Below, piece after piece: positions 38,430-50,990 of a DNA stretch of 64,000 bases (the first letter of the stretch is position 1; each line of letters starts with the position of its first letter). A program made the position numbers and the translations under genes. Under the pieces are notes generated by a model, which searched no databases, was not told the DNA's origin, and saw only the letters and a program-made list of their open reading frames with translations. Origin of the DNA: Todiramphus chloris collaris (taxonomy: Eukaryota; Chordata; Aves; Coraciiformes; Alcedinidae); the NCBI GenBank assembly GCA_025345505.1, contig JANVCC010000073.1, positions 4,415,448-4,479,447 on the forward strand, read 5' to 3'.

Positions 38430-38902
38430 AAGGATGGGATGAAGGATATGGATCTGTTGGATCTAGCAGAGGGCCACAAAGATGATCTGGAGGCTGGAGC
38501 ACCTCTCCACTAAGACAGGCTGAGGGAGTTTGGCCTGAAGAGGAGAAGGATCCAGGGAGACCTTGTAGTAGCCTTCCAGTACCTGAAGAAGGCCTACAGG
38601 AAAACTGGGGATGGACTTTTTAGAAGGGCATTTGGTGACAGGACAAGGGGCAATGGTTTTAAACTAGAGCAGGGTAGATTTAGATTAGACATTAGGAAGA
38701 AGCTCTTTACTGCAAGGGTGGTGAGACACTTTGACAGGTTGCCCAGAATAGTTGTGGCTGCTCCATCCCTGGAAGTGTTTAAGCCCAGTCTGGATGGGGC
38801 TGTGAGCACCCTGCTCTACTGGGAGGTGTCCCTGCCCATGGCAGGGGGGTTGGAATGACATGATCTTTAAGGTCCCTTCCAACTCAAGCCATTCTGTGAA
38901 AA
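38430..38902 (+). mobile_element. CR1 LINE fragment (about 470 bp of 3' end)
   Basis: The longest CR1 copy of the window. It shows, in order, a 'gaaggatatggatctgttgg' segment, 'agggccacaaagatgatc', 'gaccttgtagtagccttccagtacctgaa', 'ggacaaggggcaatggttttaaacta', 'aggaagaagctctttactgcaagggtggtgag' and the 3' end 'atgatctttaaggtcccttccaactcaagccattctgtga'. Orientation is plus. It covers the 3' end of the reverse transcriptase region in decayed form plus the 3' UTR, and has no intact frame. The left boundary is approximate. Confidence 0.94.
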
Positions 38903-39263
38903 CTGAAATAGTGGCTGCCACTGATGGAAGGAGACTGTTAGAGAAGTATCTTTCCATGGGTAAGAATTGCTGAGGAAGGTAGACTTTGATCTGTGTGCTT
39001 CGGTGTCACCGTGATAGATAGAGGAGGAATCCCAACAGAGATGTTAGTCTTGCCCATTTACCTGCCAAGCATTCATACACATTTTGGGCTGATGGTCCAA
39101 CTCTTAGCAATTGTACACACTGGTCATTAGATGAACATTCCCCATTTCCTTACCTGTGGAAGTGAGCTTTACTGCAAATTCTTCCTAGGGCTGCCTATAT
39201 TTTTGCACTTAGCATTGAAAAAGGCTGCGTAAAATAACCTGAGGCAAAATTCCTGCCTTGGAA

Positions 39264-39291
39264 TGAATGAAACCTTGAAAGGTTTCATTCA
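39264..39291. other. Perfect 12-bp hairpin
   Basis: TGAATGAAACCT (39264-39275) and AGGTTTCATTCA (39280-39291) are exact reverse complements separated by TGAA. It is too short for a miRNA precursor, and no flanking terminator or RNA gene was recognised. Confidence 0.8.
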
Positions 39292-39474
39292 ACTCTAGCA
39301 AAGCCAGTGAGAAGGGGTTTTCTGAATCATACTAAGAATACTCCATGACAAACCTTTTGGGGGGGGGAATAAATGAAAAAATAAAGAGCTTTTCATTTGA
39401 CATGGGAATATAATATTGAGTGGCTGCATTCGGCTGTTTTGTGGACATTGCAATGAATTATAATGCTCAGTTAA

Positions 39475-40353
39475 ATGCTGTCACTATATGTGCATCCATT
39501 CTCTTTGTCATCAAAGGAAAACCATTACCTGCCATTGCTGTATGCTATTAGATTTATTTTCCAGTTTGTTTGGTCTTGTAAATTTAATGATCAGAATATC
39601 TTATTTCACCTAGAAGGTACTGCCAGGGTTTGCAGTTGGCAAATATTGGAAAAACAATGGATGCATAACAGAAGAGGAATGTTCCAGCATCTCATTTTTG
39701 GTCTTAAGCATTTACAGATGTGTGTGCACCTTCAGACTATACGTAGGTCACACAGATCTAGAAAGGTATGTCGTGTTTGTAATTCCACCAGGTTTTCTCC
39801 CTGGCAGTCCGTGCCCCTTGGTGCATACAGTAAAAGTGGAACACAGTTCTTTAGGGATTCCCTTTATGTTTTGCTATGTCTTGGAGCATCAGAAATTAGT
39901 TCTTGTGTATTTGGAAGGTCATCAGATGTTTCCCACGACAGACAGAGATTTTGGCTTTTTGCATCTCTTTTTTTAACTTGTTGGGGTGTTTTTTGGTTTT
40001 GGTTTGTTTGGTTTTTTTTTAAAAGGAGTTTGTTTCATCTGCTTGCAACGCAGGCAAGAAGACTGCTTTTACTGTGTCGGGCTCACTCAGCAAAGCCTTA
40101 CCTAATATGTGAGCAGTTATGTGGCCTCACATGTACTTTTCTAGTTTCAACAGATGACACTTGCAGAGCTCTCCAGCCCCCAAAACCCACTGCTGTGTTC
40201 TGCTGCCCCTGTGTCCAAGAGGGTCTGTGCCCTGCTCTCATCCCCCTGAGGATACGCACCAGGAATGTGGGACACCCCCCTTGGGGTCAGTCCCGCTGGG
40301 CTTGTGATGAGGAGCAGCCTCAAAGTTTGTTTAGAAGCTCTCTGAAAGCATGA
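39475..40353 (+). other. Unusually long open frame (292 codons), probably non-coding
   Basis: The frame starts with an ATG at 39475 and runs 879 bases to a stop. It encodes no recognised domain. Residues around 180-200 are a low-complexity phenylalanine/tryptophan run produced by a T- and G-rich tract at about 39980-40025, and cysteine is frequent throughout. The local T-richness of the plus strand lowers stop-codon frequency. No splice or polyadenylation context stands out. It is the longest frame in the window, which is why it is recorded, but a chance origin is the best reading. Confidence 0.1.
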
Positions 40354-43300
40354 GCCTGGCAGGTCTTGCTGACAGGTAAGAGCCTGACAAAAACCCAGGC
40401 ACGATTCGACCCTTTTTGTAGCAATAGCTGCCATCTGGTTAATAAAATACTCTGTGTTATTGTAATGGTAGGGGATCATCTGAGACTTGCCTTACCTTTG
40501 AATCTCTGTCTCACTCATGTCTCACCATGTGAGCCCCTCTGAAATATAGAGAGAGCACAGCTGGCACCCAACAAACGAGATCTGAGGTTTCTTTTGTTTT
40601 ATGGAGCTTCTTTTTGGTTTATGTTTGCTTGGCAGAATTAGAGCCATTTCTGTTTGTAGCTTCAGCTCTGTTAGTGGAGAAGCCCATCTGAACCCAGACT
40701 GTGCCTTGCTCTGTAATAAAAAAAATAAATAAAATTAGCCTTTCTCTTCATAGCCAAAGACTTTGAAACATGTTTTTTACTTGTGAGGTTTGGTTTTTTC
40801 ACTGCAAAAGCTTAGAAGTTATTACGCACTGATTCGTCTACTTCAAAATGTGTGTTTCTAAGAGAAGGAATCTGTCAGGTTTTTATTTGTTTTTAGAGCA
40901 CTGTATGCACCTTAACTCTGGTTTAAATAATGCTAATAATAAATAGAAATATGCCATTTGACCCAGATGACTTTTCTTTATTAGTATTGCTACCTAAAGG
41001 GCTGTAGATCTATTTTGCACATTGAGCATATGGGAAATGATGTTATTTTTTCTCATTGTTTTGTGGTTTAATGGTGTTTTTGTTTTGCAATAGATCTGTA
41101 GAGCCCCTGTAGGCTTTTTTTCAGATTGCTTTAAAATAATTTCCAAGTATGTAGTCATTTGTTACAGAATAATGTTTGCTTAATTTGTAAATGTGGGTGC
41201 CTGAGGATTCCCATTTCTGCATACTGGTGGAAGAGTGAGAATATGAGGCACAAATATCCACTTTGGTGTCACTTGAGTGTTCAACTGGGGACAGAATTTC
41301 ATAGTTTATGAATTCACATTTGGAAGACAACTTGCATGGGGCTAAATCTGTCCTAACTCTTGTCTGGCAACACCACCGTAATGGATGGCATGGTGAGTAA
41401 TGTAAGTCAAATAATGGTTTATTTCCTTTATATGACATAACTCTTATATAAAGGCCTGAATCCACAGCTCCACACTGTGCTTTCAGACGTCCATTTGTTT
41501 TTTCTAGCCCATTTCAATCTGTTCAGTGGACGTTGCTGCATTAGTGATGCAGTACTTGGCTTCTGTCTCCCTTGATTTTGCTTTACCTTCCCAACTCAGC
41601 TGGAGTTCTCTCCCTTGCTTCTTCAGGAAATGCACATCCTCAGCTGGCCTCAGAATGGTAATGTATGCAGGTAAGATGCACACTCATTGCCCTCTGTAGG
41701 GAATCATATTTAATGAAGTTTGTGGTTAAGATTCAGCAAGGCATACAAACAGCATGTAACATGCAACTGCAGTGCTAACTGCTACAGTTCTTTTTTGAAA
41801 GGCTATTTCAGTGCTTATTTTGTCAAGTTGTCCTAATCTTGCTCATTGCTGAGTCCTTTTTGAGGCTTAAATATATCTCATTGATATTAAGGAGAGATTG
41901 TGGCAGACTGCGTAGTGAAAAACTGATTCATAATGCCCAGAGACAGTGTGAATCAACTACAATGACATTAAAATAAAATATACGTGGTGACTAAGAATAA
42001 ACAGCTCAAGTGAGCACCACATTGTCTTCAGACATCTTCCCAAAGCCTCTGAAAAACAGCAAATGTAATTTCTTACAACCCAAGTAAGACTTCAGCTTCA
42101 TTAAGACAACCTTTTCTTTTTTCTTTTCCCCAGCAGTGTTTTGAATCAAGCAGATCCTTGTGAAGAAATGCTGGAGTCCCTAATGACAGGCAGTCTATTT
42201 GGCTTTATTTTCATCAGCTGGAGATTCTTCACCTGGTCTTTTGCAGTTCACCCACTGACATGATGGTTATTTACTACTGAGTCCAGAGTATGCTCTTGGC
42301 ACCTGCAGGATGTAGGTTAGGGAGGAGGTGTTTACATGTGTCAGATTATGCAGTAGGATCATATAATTTGAAGTATTAGCATTGTCTGAATTCAGTGTTG
42401 GACTCCTGCTCTCTTTTTTCCCCAGTACCAAACACCTGGATAAAATATTTCTGTAGCATTTCGTACCCCTATGATGATGTATGGCTCTGCCCATTGCAAA
42501 GCTGCTTCTTCCACTGGTACAAGTCCTCGTGTTGCCATCTAGCCAAAGTTTCTCTTCCCAGCTGTTCAGTTATCGTGCCAGTCTTACAAGTCTTGTTACC
42601 CCCATTATTCCCTGCTGGCAGCACAATTAACCATATAAGCTTCTGGATCTCTGTTAGAAGTATTACTTCTCTTTGCCTTGTTTCGCTAACTTTGCTGGCA
42701 GATGCTGCTCTGTTTTGGATGGCTGTCCTAGTTAAGAGTGAACATTTTTGATCTCTAAAGCTTTTCAATTCTGTAGTAATTCTGCTATTTAAATGGCAGG
42801 CAACGAGAGTTCAGAGCCCTATGATTTCAAGTTGGCATGCAGTAGTAGTACATGCTTTTAATGTTTGGAAAGGTGTAGGATCTTGGATGCGGAATGAACA
42901 AAGTAGTTCACAGCAGTTGGGTGGGGGTGTTCACAAAGTGTCAAAGCCACCTTACAAATCCATCCCAAACCACAGGCAGCACGCTTTCAAAGGTGCGGAC
43001 TCGGAGACACGTGTAGGTTCTTCCTTAACCTGCATTTTCAAAAACCAAGTTGTTTTCCAATTTCTTTGCTGTGACAGGGCAATTGTGTTGCTTTCTTATA
43101 CTTCAGGAACATAAAGCAAAGTGATGTGACATGGGGAACAAGATGTAAAGCTTCAGCATTGTGAGGAGCCAGCACGGGTATTTAGAGACCAGCGTGTTCT
43201 GACAAGCACCTGCAGTTAAAACCAGCTAAACTTTAGGCTTATAAAACAGGGGTTTATAAACTGTTGCAGCAAACAGAAGTTGGACTGAATTACTAAATTG

Positions 43301-44017
43301 TGAATGCAGTCACAATGTGCGTGCATTGAAGTCCATGAATTTGGATGAGTTCAGTCACTGTTCTCTCTTCAGAGATTTCCATAGGATGTTTCACCTACCA
43401 CAGTGGGAGCTGGATATTGAAATCCATGGGGTCAGATCTTAGATGAGTTCTGTTTCTCCTTAACAATATGTCAGTGATGAATTAAAAGTGCACTAAAACC
43501 AGAATGCAAGTCTCGATGTAAACCAGTAGTGGCTACTGGTCGGCTGGCTCTGTAGGAAGCACTTCGAAATGCCATATGACTTTCCCTCTCTTGACTAAAT
43601 ACATGTGGTGTGACAGAAATCTCTAAAAAAGGGTTATCAGTAGAAGTGGGGGAGAGCTAGAGGGCAAACTCCTCGGATGGTTATGTAGTTAGGGTGTTGA
43701 TAAAATTTCCACAGTGCTACATTTCTCCTGAGCTCAGACACTTGGAGTTACTGCTGGACTTCTCAGAGCTCTGGTTTTACATCCTGGCTATACCCCAATA
43801 CCAGCTAGAGCAGAGTGTCAAATTATAGCCCTGCACATGTCTTTACTCACAATATTCACTTAAACTGCTCTTACTCTTAGTAGGAGTTTTTTTACTGAGT
43901 ACAGGTCACAGACTGTGTTACACGACCGCAGGTTACTGCGGGAAGGCAGCAAGGGGCAAGCTGATACCCAGAAGTTTTTGCTGTAGGTCATTGGTGGAGC
44001 CTCCCTCATGTATATAG

Positions 44018-44128
44018 AGTCATAAAATAGTAGAATTGCTTGGGTTGGAAAAGACCTCTTAAGATCAGAGTCCAACTGTTAACCCAGCACTGCCAAGTCT
44101 GCCACTAAACCATGTTCCTAAGTGCCAT
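44018..44128 (-). mobile_element. CR1 LINE fragment (3' end, second subtype)
   Basis: The left edge ATAGAGTCATAAAATAG is a decayed complement of the CR1 terminal repeat. It is followed by 'tgggttggaaaagacctcttaagatca' and 'aacccagcactgccaagtct-ccactaaaccatgttcctaag'. That continuation differs from the other copies here and marks a different CR1 subtype. Orientation is minus, 5' truncated. Confidence 0.92.
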
Positions 44129-45223
44129 TTGATGAACTGCCATCAGCTGCATTCATTATAAATTTAATCTTCTGGGACAAATCAGACTGAATTTAGGCAA
44201 GGGATAGAAAGATAATCTTCCCTGCCTCTGTTCCTTGCATAATACCCAGCCCCAGAGAGCCCCGAGCTGCACATGCACTGTTTTACCTTGGCATGCCAGA
44301 GGGAAATGTGCTGTTTTACTGGGTCTGCCCATGCATCCTTGTCCCAAGACACATGAATAGCGGATTTGTGCCACGCTAACCCAACTCCAGCTCAAGTAGG
44401 GGACAGCTAAAATGGCTCTGCAATGCCAAAGGTCAACTTCATTACTACTTCACCCTCTTTTGGCAAAAATTGAGCCTAAGTTGGAGGTGAAATGGATGGA
44501 TGTCTAGGTAAATAATCCCCCAGTTGCAGGTAAAGGTATCTGATAACCTTTTGAAAACATAAAGTAGCATGAACAGTGTCCTGCAGTTGACTTTATGCTG
44601 TCAAGTCTGGTATGTTCTACTTGGTCTTTATCGCTGTTGACTGTTTATGTTATTGCAAATAAAATGTAGAAACTGCAGTCTTATGACCTGGCAGTAGAGT
44701 AATTTTTCTTTGGGTTCTCTGTACCTAAGACATAGGTAAAGTCCATTAACATTTTCTCAGTAAAAATGTATTTGATCTATGTAATTGCAGAATGGGGGGG
44801 TTTGGCCCAACTGACAAGCAATTCGTGACCATGATAAATTATTGCATGATGCCCAGAAGTCATAGGTGTGGATCAAGCATTTCAAAGAGTTTAAACAGTT
44901 TATTAAATTGCTCATGACTCTGGAAGTTCTGCATATTATTATTTAAAAAGAAAAAAATTGTATGTGTACAGTGTATTTAACGACAAACTGAAACTTTAAA
45001 TCACTTACTGCATGCAACTGCTATAATATGGCTGGAGATGATGTGAACATGTTTGTTTTGTCCCAGATTGAAATTTGGATAAAATTGTTAAACACGTTAC
45101 GTTAGCTCCATACCATGAATTTTGCACGCGCTGAGCAAGTGGTGTATTTTCCTTTGTCTGTTCACATCGGGTAAGTAAATATGATCCCAGTTAGCTGAGG
45201 AGAATTAGTCAATTCATGAGCCT

Positions 45224-45231
45224 ATTTGCAT
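45224..45231 (+). promoter_or_regulatory. Octamer (POU) motif
   Basis: ATTTGCAT matches the octamer recognised by POU-domain proteins exactly. A single eight-base match is expected about once per 30 kb on either strand by chance, so evidence for function is weak. Confidence 0.2.
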
Positions 45232-48200
45232 GACACACGGGATGGTAGAGCTGCATTTTGTGGAATGCCAAAAACATTTGATCTTGAAAAAGCCTTGCCT
45301 ATGGATTTTGAATATAGATGCATTTGAAAAATTAATCCAGGAGCCCTCGGTGTCTGGATTGGCAGAAGATCCCAAAAAGGCGAGGGCAAAAGTATGTGCC
45401 CTGATTTCAGGTAAGTCCAGAGGTGTTTGCAGAGTTCCTGCTGCTGTCAAGCATGTGTCAGCATATGCTTAAATTTAAGCAAGCACTTCAGTATCTGCTG
45501 AAAAGGAGTGCTTGAAGTCAAGGGAATGCTGGAGTCTGGCACCATGGGGACCTTGCTGTGCCTGGAAGTCTTCTCTGCCTCATTAGGATGACCACCGAGA
45601 TGGCCAAGGATCAGTCTTGATTGAAGGTCACTTCGTGAAGCGCTCAGGATGTGGAAAAGGTCCTAATGTAGTGAGTAATTACTCGGTCAAAGGTATTGTT
45701 ACCAACTAGAGTAAAAATAATGTCTTTCAACTCACACCGGAATGCATCATATTTTCATTTACATCATCGTTAAATGGATTTCTTAATTTTAAGTGGATGA
45801 TTTTGCAGTCACTAGAGTAAGCTACCTGGTGCTCTCCTGCTGTCACTCCACCCACACGTAAGAGGTATGTGCACACCAAACGTAGGCTGAATGGCAATGA
45901 GGGGTATTTTAGAGCCTCGGTATTAATATTTCAAATGTTTTTGTTTCGTTGTCTTACTTAATATTTTATTATCAGATTTCTACTCATTATGCGTATGGCC
46001 CTATTCCCTGTGTGGATTGATGAAGTTATGTTGCAGTAAATTGAAAAAGAGAGAACTATACATACAGAATGATTTATTGTTAATGTGAAATTCAGCATAA
46101 ACCTGCAAATGCACTTGCAGAAATCCCCAGCTATTTCAGAATTCATATTATGAGACAGACAATCAGATGCCCAACAAACAGAACATCTTGTACTCTATTA
46201 ATCCTGCAGTGACAGATCCCTTGCATGCATTTAGCTTTCCAAATAATACAAACATATGTCACCATTTTGTTTTTATTGATTTTGGACTTTCAAAGTACAG
46301 CTACAGCACAAGGCATTATGAAGACATTTATTGCAGAGTTTGCTTTGATTTGTTGTAGTCAATTGAAATTGTGTCAAAGTAAAGTCTTTAATATTAAATA
46401 TGATGAATTCCCTTAGGCCTTAATCCTGCAGCACCATCCAGCTCAAGGTGACTCCTGCCACCGGAGCACAGGAGCTCTGGGCTGGGGAGGACTTCCCAGA
46501 GCATTGTCCAGCAACCTACCAGTGCAGGAAATTATGATTCTCTTCGTGTCATAGGAAATATTTCCATTCACAAATATATTAAACTCAGATTATTTCCTTT
46601 TCTGGTGTTTCCATTATTTGAAGACTGTTTCATGATCTCCTTTGATACCTTTTTTTTTTGCCTTCCTAGTTTTTGTCTTTTAATATATATATAGTTTTTG
46701 GTCAATATATACCCATTCATTTTGGGGGCAGAAATAATATTTAGCTTCAAGAGGTTTTCTTTCATAACAAATTTGAAGGTGATAATGGTGGCCATTCTCA
46801 GCCCTGAATTCTCTCCCGTGCTTGGGGAGTTGCATTAGTACATTCGTGTCCCTGCTGGTGCTGGCTGGTGCTTACTGGCGCTGTACTTGCCGTTTCCATA
46901 GCCACGCACCCAAGTCTTTCTCCTTCTTAGTCCTCTCTTGGAGTTTCTACTTTACAGCAAAATTCTCATACTTCTTCAATGCTTGATGCTCAGCTTTGAC
47001 CTTGTAGTTCTTGTGCGATACTCTATTCCTCCTTCGTGCATTGATCAGGTCTCCTAACCTGATATCATCAGCTAATGATTTTTCATTAGCACACTCTTAC
47101 TGGTAGCCTGACTCGTGAATAAATATATAAAATAAAGAAAAAAATACTCATGGCTATTCTTGAAAAACTGTTCTAGTTCCTTCTCTTCACCTTGACTTTT
47201 CCTATCCTCTTTTCCCTACATTAGTTTCTTACATGTAATTAATGTTTTCCATACAGCGTCGCGTTGACAGCGGTGCAAACTTCATTCCCTTCTACCAGCA
47301 GAGAGTCCTGCTTCCTTGGGGAGGGGAAGAGAGAATTTAGATTCTTCTGGTTTGGAGATTTCTGTGAGAGAGGTGGCTTTATCCACACTGTCTGCCAAGG
47401 TGGACGGAGGGGTGCTACTCTTATCTTCATTATGTTGTGATATATATTACATATCATAGGATGAAGGAACTATTTTCAAAACGTAATCGGTTGCTTTGCT
47501 TTTCAGCTTGTCATTCAGCTTGGCAAGTGAAACTGGCTAAATCAGTTCTGGGCTGGCTCTCAGTGGTCTCATGCACTAACACAACTATTGGGTCACAAAT
47601 GTTAAAGCAGAGTATTGCAATCATTAAAATGTTCTTTTTTAGCTTAGAGGAAAGCTTCATGTAAAATTGTTCACATAAAGGTATGTTATTGGGTCTAGAA
47701 AGTGGCAGTATTGTTTCTCTACACTGGGCTCATCTTACTGATGGAAACTGTGGGGTGAATGCAAGCCTGGGGGCTTTCCTTGCAGTCCTGTTGTGCTGTC
47801 TCTGTAGTGCGGCAGCAGCAGCCTGGGGGGCTGCTTGTGTGGATGGGCTGTCTGGAGCAGGCCCCTGCAAACTGCCAGTTTATTTATGGACAGTAAAGCC
47901 AGCTTCTCAATAAAGAAAATATTCTGCTGCCTAACTTGGATTTTATGTAGTCTACCTGGCACATAGGGAGTAGCAAGGGAAAAATGGAACCGGAGATCTT
48001 GGCAAAGGAAAAACAGACAATAGAATGAGTTCAAATGACATTTTACCAGCAGAAAATTAATGGAGTTTATCCCTTTAACTCACAAAACCCAGGCAGTGCC
48101 AAGCTAAATTTTACTGTGGCTTGTGTTAGTGAATAAGGAGGTATAAAATGTGGGTTTCTACTTTTAGAAATCACTCTGAGAGCTATGTTAAATAACAGGA

Positions 48201-49340
48201 TCATTTCTGTATTGACCTGGGCTCTGGCAATATTCATTAAAGTTTATTTGTGTCCTCCCAGTAACTACAGTGAGAGGAAACTGCTGCTGTTGCCCATAAA
48301 CATGTATTTAAGTGGGGTGAGGTGAGAATGACATCGGCTTCTGATACTGATCCCATTCTCCTTGCCCTGGCAGCCTGGTGGCAAATTTCAATGGGAATGT
48401 GCTTGGAGCGAGGAAGGCACCACTCAACCCTTCATTTCTGGCTAACAAAAGCCAGTTTGATTTATTCAGTGCCGAGGCAGTTGTCTGTAACCTTATGGTT
48501 CCTTGTCACTGGGCTGTGCTGAACCCGAGCGCTCCTGGGGAAGGTGAGAGAGGAAGAGGACTGCTCCTTTTTTGCAAAAGGACAGCAGGGCACCTTGTGC
48601 TTCAAGCTGCTTATGGTTTTACAGATGTGCTAACACCTGCAGGAAGCTGCTTGCGGAGGGGAGCAGGCTGCCTTCCTCTCTGGAGGCCGTGGGTGATTCC
48701 TGTCATTCCCCTGTGGTTCCCTGCAGCTCCCACATCACTTTCCTAGCATCACCCTGCGGAGCTGTTCCCCTGGGGAAGGGCCTCGGACCCGCAGCGGGTC
48801 AGCTCGTCCTCTCTGCTCCCTGCAGCAGTGGGCAGGATCTGTGCCCCCTGAGCTGGCATGCTGTGACAGACACCAGTTTAGTCTGAAGTATGGAGTGACG
48901 GGGCGTATTGTGTGTCCTGGTGCCCTTGCTATTTTGCTTTCATGGAGAGCAGGAGTGGGAAGTAGAGGTCTGGTCTAGCAGCCAGTCTGCTTTCCTGTCT
49001 GTTCATGTCTGTGGATGTGAGCCTGTGCAAAAGGATGGCATTTTTTGAATTTTTCCAAGCTGCCTCTGTGTGAACTAATGAATTTAAGCACGTTCAGAGT
49101 TGGATTTCTCCATGTGTTGACAGAGGTGAAGGTTGTCTGAGCTGCCCCAAATAGCACGGGTTGGTTAATCAAGATAGAAACATTACCTTTTTTTTTTTTC
49201 CACTTGAGACATCTAGTGGCACTTCCAAGCAATCTGCACGAGTGGCATTTTGATGATTGCATGGTGGTTTGGGAAGTTTCCTGGGATCTGGAAGAGAGGT
49301 TGTTCCTGCTGGAGAACCTTCATTCCCCCTTCCATAAATT

Positions 49341-49361
49341 CTCTCTCTCTCTCTCTCTCTC
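49341..49361. repeat. (CT)n microsatellite
   Basis: Ten and a half uninterrupted CT dinucleotides. On the minus strand it reads as GA and produces the RERERE run seen in a fortuitous frame. Confidence 0.95.
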
Positions 49362-49716
49362 ACCTTTAATAGTGAAACTTGCCTTGATCAGATAAACCAG
49401 CCATCTGTTGCTGGATACACCAATCCTCATTTCATCCATCTGAAAATGAGAGGCTGGGCAGTGCAGGGTGACTTATCCAAGAGCTAGTCATGCTTCTATC
49501 AATTTACTGGGTAAAAGGCATGAAAATTGGGGGAAAAAACCCTCTTATCAGTTACTACTTAAGAACATATTTCCAGGTCAGTTGGAAAAATATATGATTT
49601 TTTAAAATTCCTCCTATCTTTTTCCATCCTTTTCAGAAATGCATGAGGGAGATTACTGAACGGAGTGTTCCGCAATGTTATCCAAGCTGCTTAGGTTAGT
49701 AACAACTGTGTGAGCC

Positions 49717-49733
49717 TTTTTTTTTTTTTTTTT
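49717..49733. repeat. Poly-T tract (T17)
   Basis: Seventeen consecutive T residues. On the minus strand it would be a poly-A tail, but no LINE or processed copy was recognised on that side. Confidence 0.92.
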
Positions 49734-49981
49734 AATGACAGTGGAGTAAAGTGACTGAAAAAGCATCATTTTTCTCCTGGGACCACTGATTTATTTTATC
49801 TCCGTGTTTGTGGACTAGATTAAATGGCCAACCAGCAGCTTGAAAGAAAAGAAATAAAAAAAAATACCTGATCCCCCACCCTGCTCCATCGTAGGGAAGA
49901 TATGTAGGAAATCCTGCTGTCAGTTATCATTCAGTTGGAGGGAAGAATTAGGATGTTATTTCCAATTACAAATTACCTTCC

Positions 49982-50990
49982 TGTGGTGGGTTGACCCTGG
50001 CTGGGTGCCAGCTGCCCATCAACACTGCTCTGTCACTCCCTCCTCAGCTGGACAGGGGAGAGAAAATGCAAGGAAAGGCTCAAGTGTTGATGCAAAGACA
50101 GGGAGAGATTACTCGCCAATTACTGTCACAGACAAAACAGGCTTGACCTGGGGAAATCATATTTATTAGCAATCAACTCAAGGCAGGATAATGAGAAATA
50201 AAACTAAATCTTGAAACACCTTCATCCTACCCCTCCCTTCTTCCTGGGCTTTCCCAATTTTCCCTACCTCCTTGGCCTCAGTGGGGCAGAGGGATGGGGA
50301 AGGGGGTGGTTGGGGTCAGTTCATCACCTGTTGTCTAGTGATCCTTCCTCCTCACGCTCTTCCCCTGCTCCAGGACAGGAGACAGCCCTCCACGAGCTGC
50401 TCTGGTCTGGGTCCTTTCCATGGGGTGCAATTCTTCAGGCACAGACAGCTCCAGTGTGGGTCCCCCATGGCCTCCCAAGTCTTGCCAGCAAACCTGCTCC
50501 AGCATGGTCCTACCATGACCTTTGCTCCAGTGTGAGCTCTCCATGAGGTCACAGCCTCCTTCACCTGCTTTGGTGTAGGTTCCTCCATGGGCTGCAGGTG
50601 AGGTCAGCTCCCCTATGGACCTCCATGGGCTGCCGGGGGACAGCTTGCCTCACTATGGCCTTCACCAGGGGCTTCAGGCCAATTTCTGCTCTGGCTCCTG
50701 AAGCACCTGCTCCCCCTCCTTGGGTTGCTCCTCTTATGTATTCTCACTCCTCTCTCTTGGCTGCAGATGTACAGGTTGGGTTTTTTTTTCTCCCACCTCT
50801 TCTGAAATAAGTTGTCACAAAAGAACTACTGCTGTTGCTGATGGGGCTCAGCCTTGGCCAGCAGCACATCACTCTTGGAGCCACCTGGCATTGGCTCTGT
50901 TGGATAGGGGTGAAGCTTCTGGCATCTTCTCACAGAAGCCACCCTTGTAGCCCCTCCACTACCCCAGCCTTGTCACACAAACCTAAAACA
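49982..50990. mobile_element. Solo LTR of an endogenous retrovirus, with target-site duplication
   Basis: The element begins TGTGGTGGGTTGACCCTGG and ends AAACCTAAAACA, giving the TG...CA termini of a retroviral LTR. It is flanked by an exact five-base direct repeat CTTCC (49977-49981 and 50991-50995). Its sequence resembles, from memory, an LTR family common in bird genomes; the family name was not fixed. The 1009 bases contain no gag, pol or env. Degenerate units of about 45 bases built on GCTCCAG and CCATGG recur near 50.43-50.55 kb. The AATAAA on the minus strand (complement at 50162-50167) leaves a U5 of about 180 bases, so minus orientation is more likely, but this is not settled. A solo LTR arises by recombination between the two LTRs of a provirus. 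Confidence 0.88.

Larger units (their letters stand above)
38903..44017. other. Non-coding stretch holding the longest open frame
   Basis: Apart from the 292-codon plus-strand frame described separately, no gene was recognised. There is a short hairpin at 39264-39291, a G-run near 39359-39367 and a T/G-rich low-complexity segment at about 39980-40025. The rest is AT-rich, repeat-poor DNA. Confidence 0.6.
44129..49981. other. Non-coding stretch, no gene recognised
   Basis: No frame carries a known domain. A possible exon end with a strong donor lies at 45410/45411, next to an octamer site. The 45.72-46.40 kb part is AT-rich and repeat-free like conserved non-coding DNA. A (CT) microsatellite (49341-49361) and a T17 tract (49717-49733) are present. 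Confidence 0.6.
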
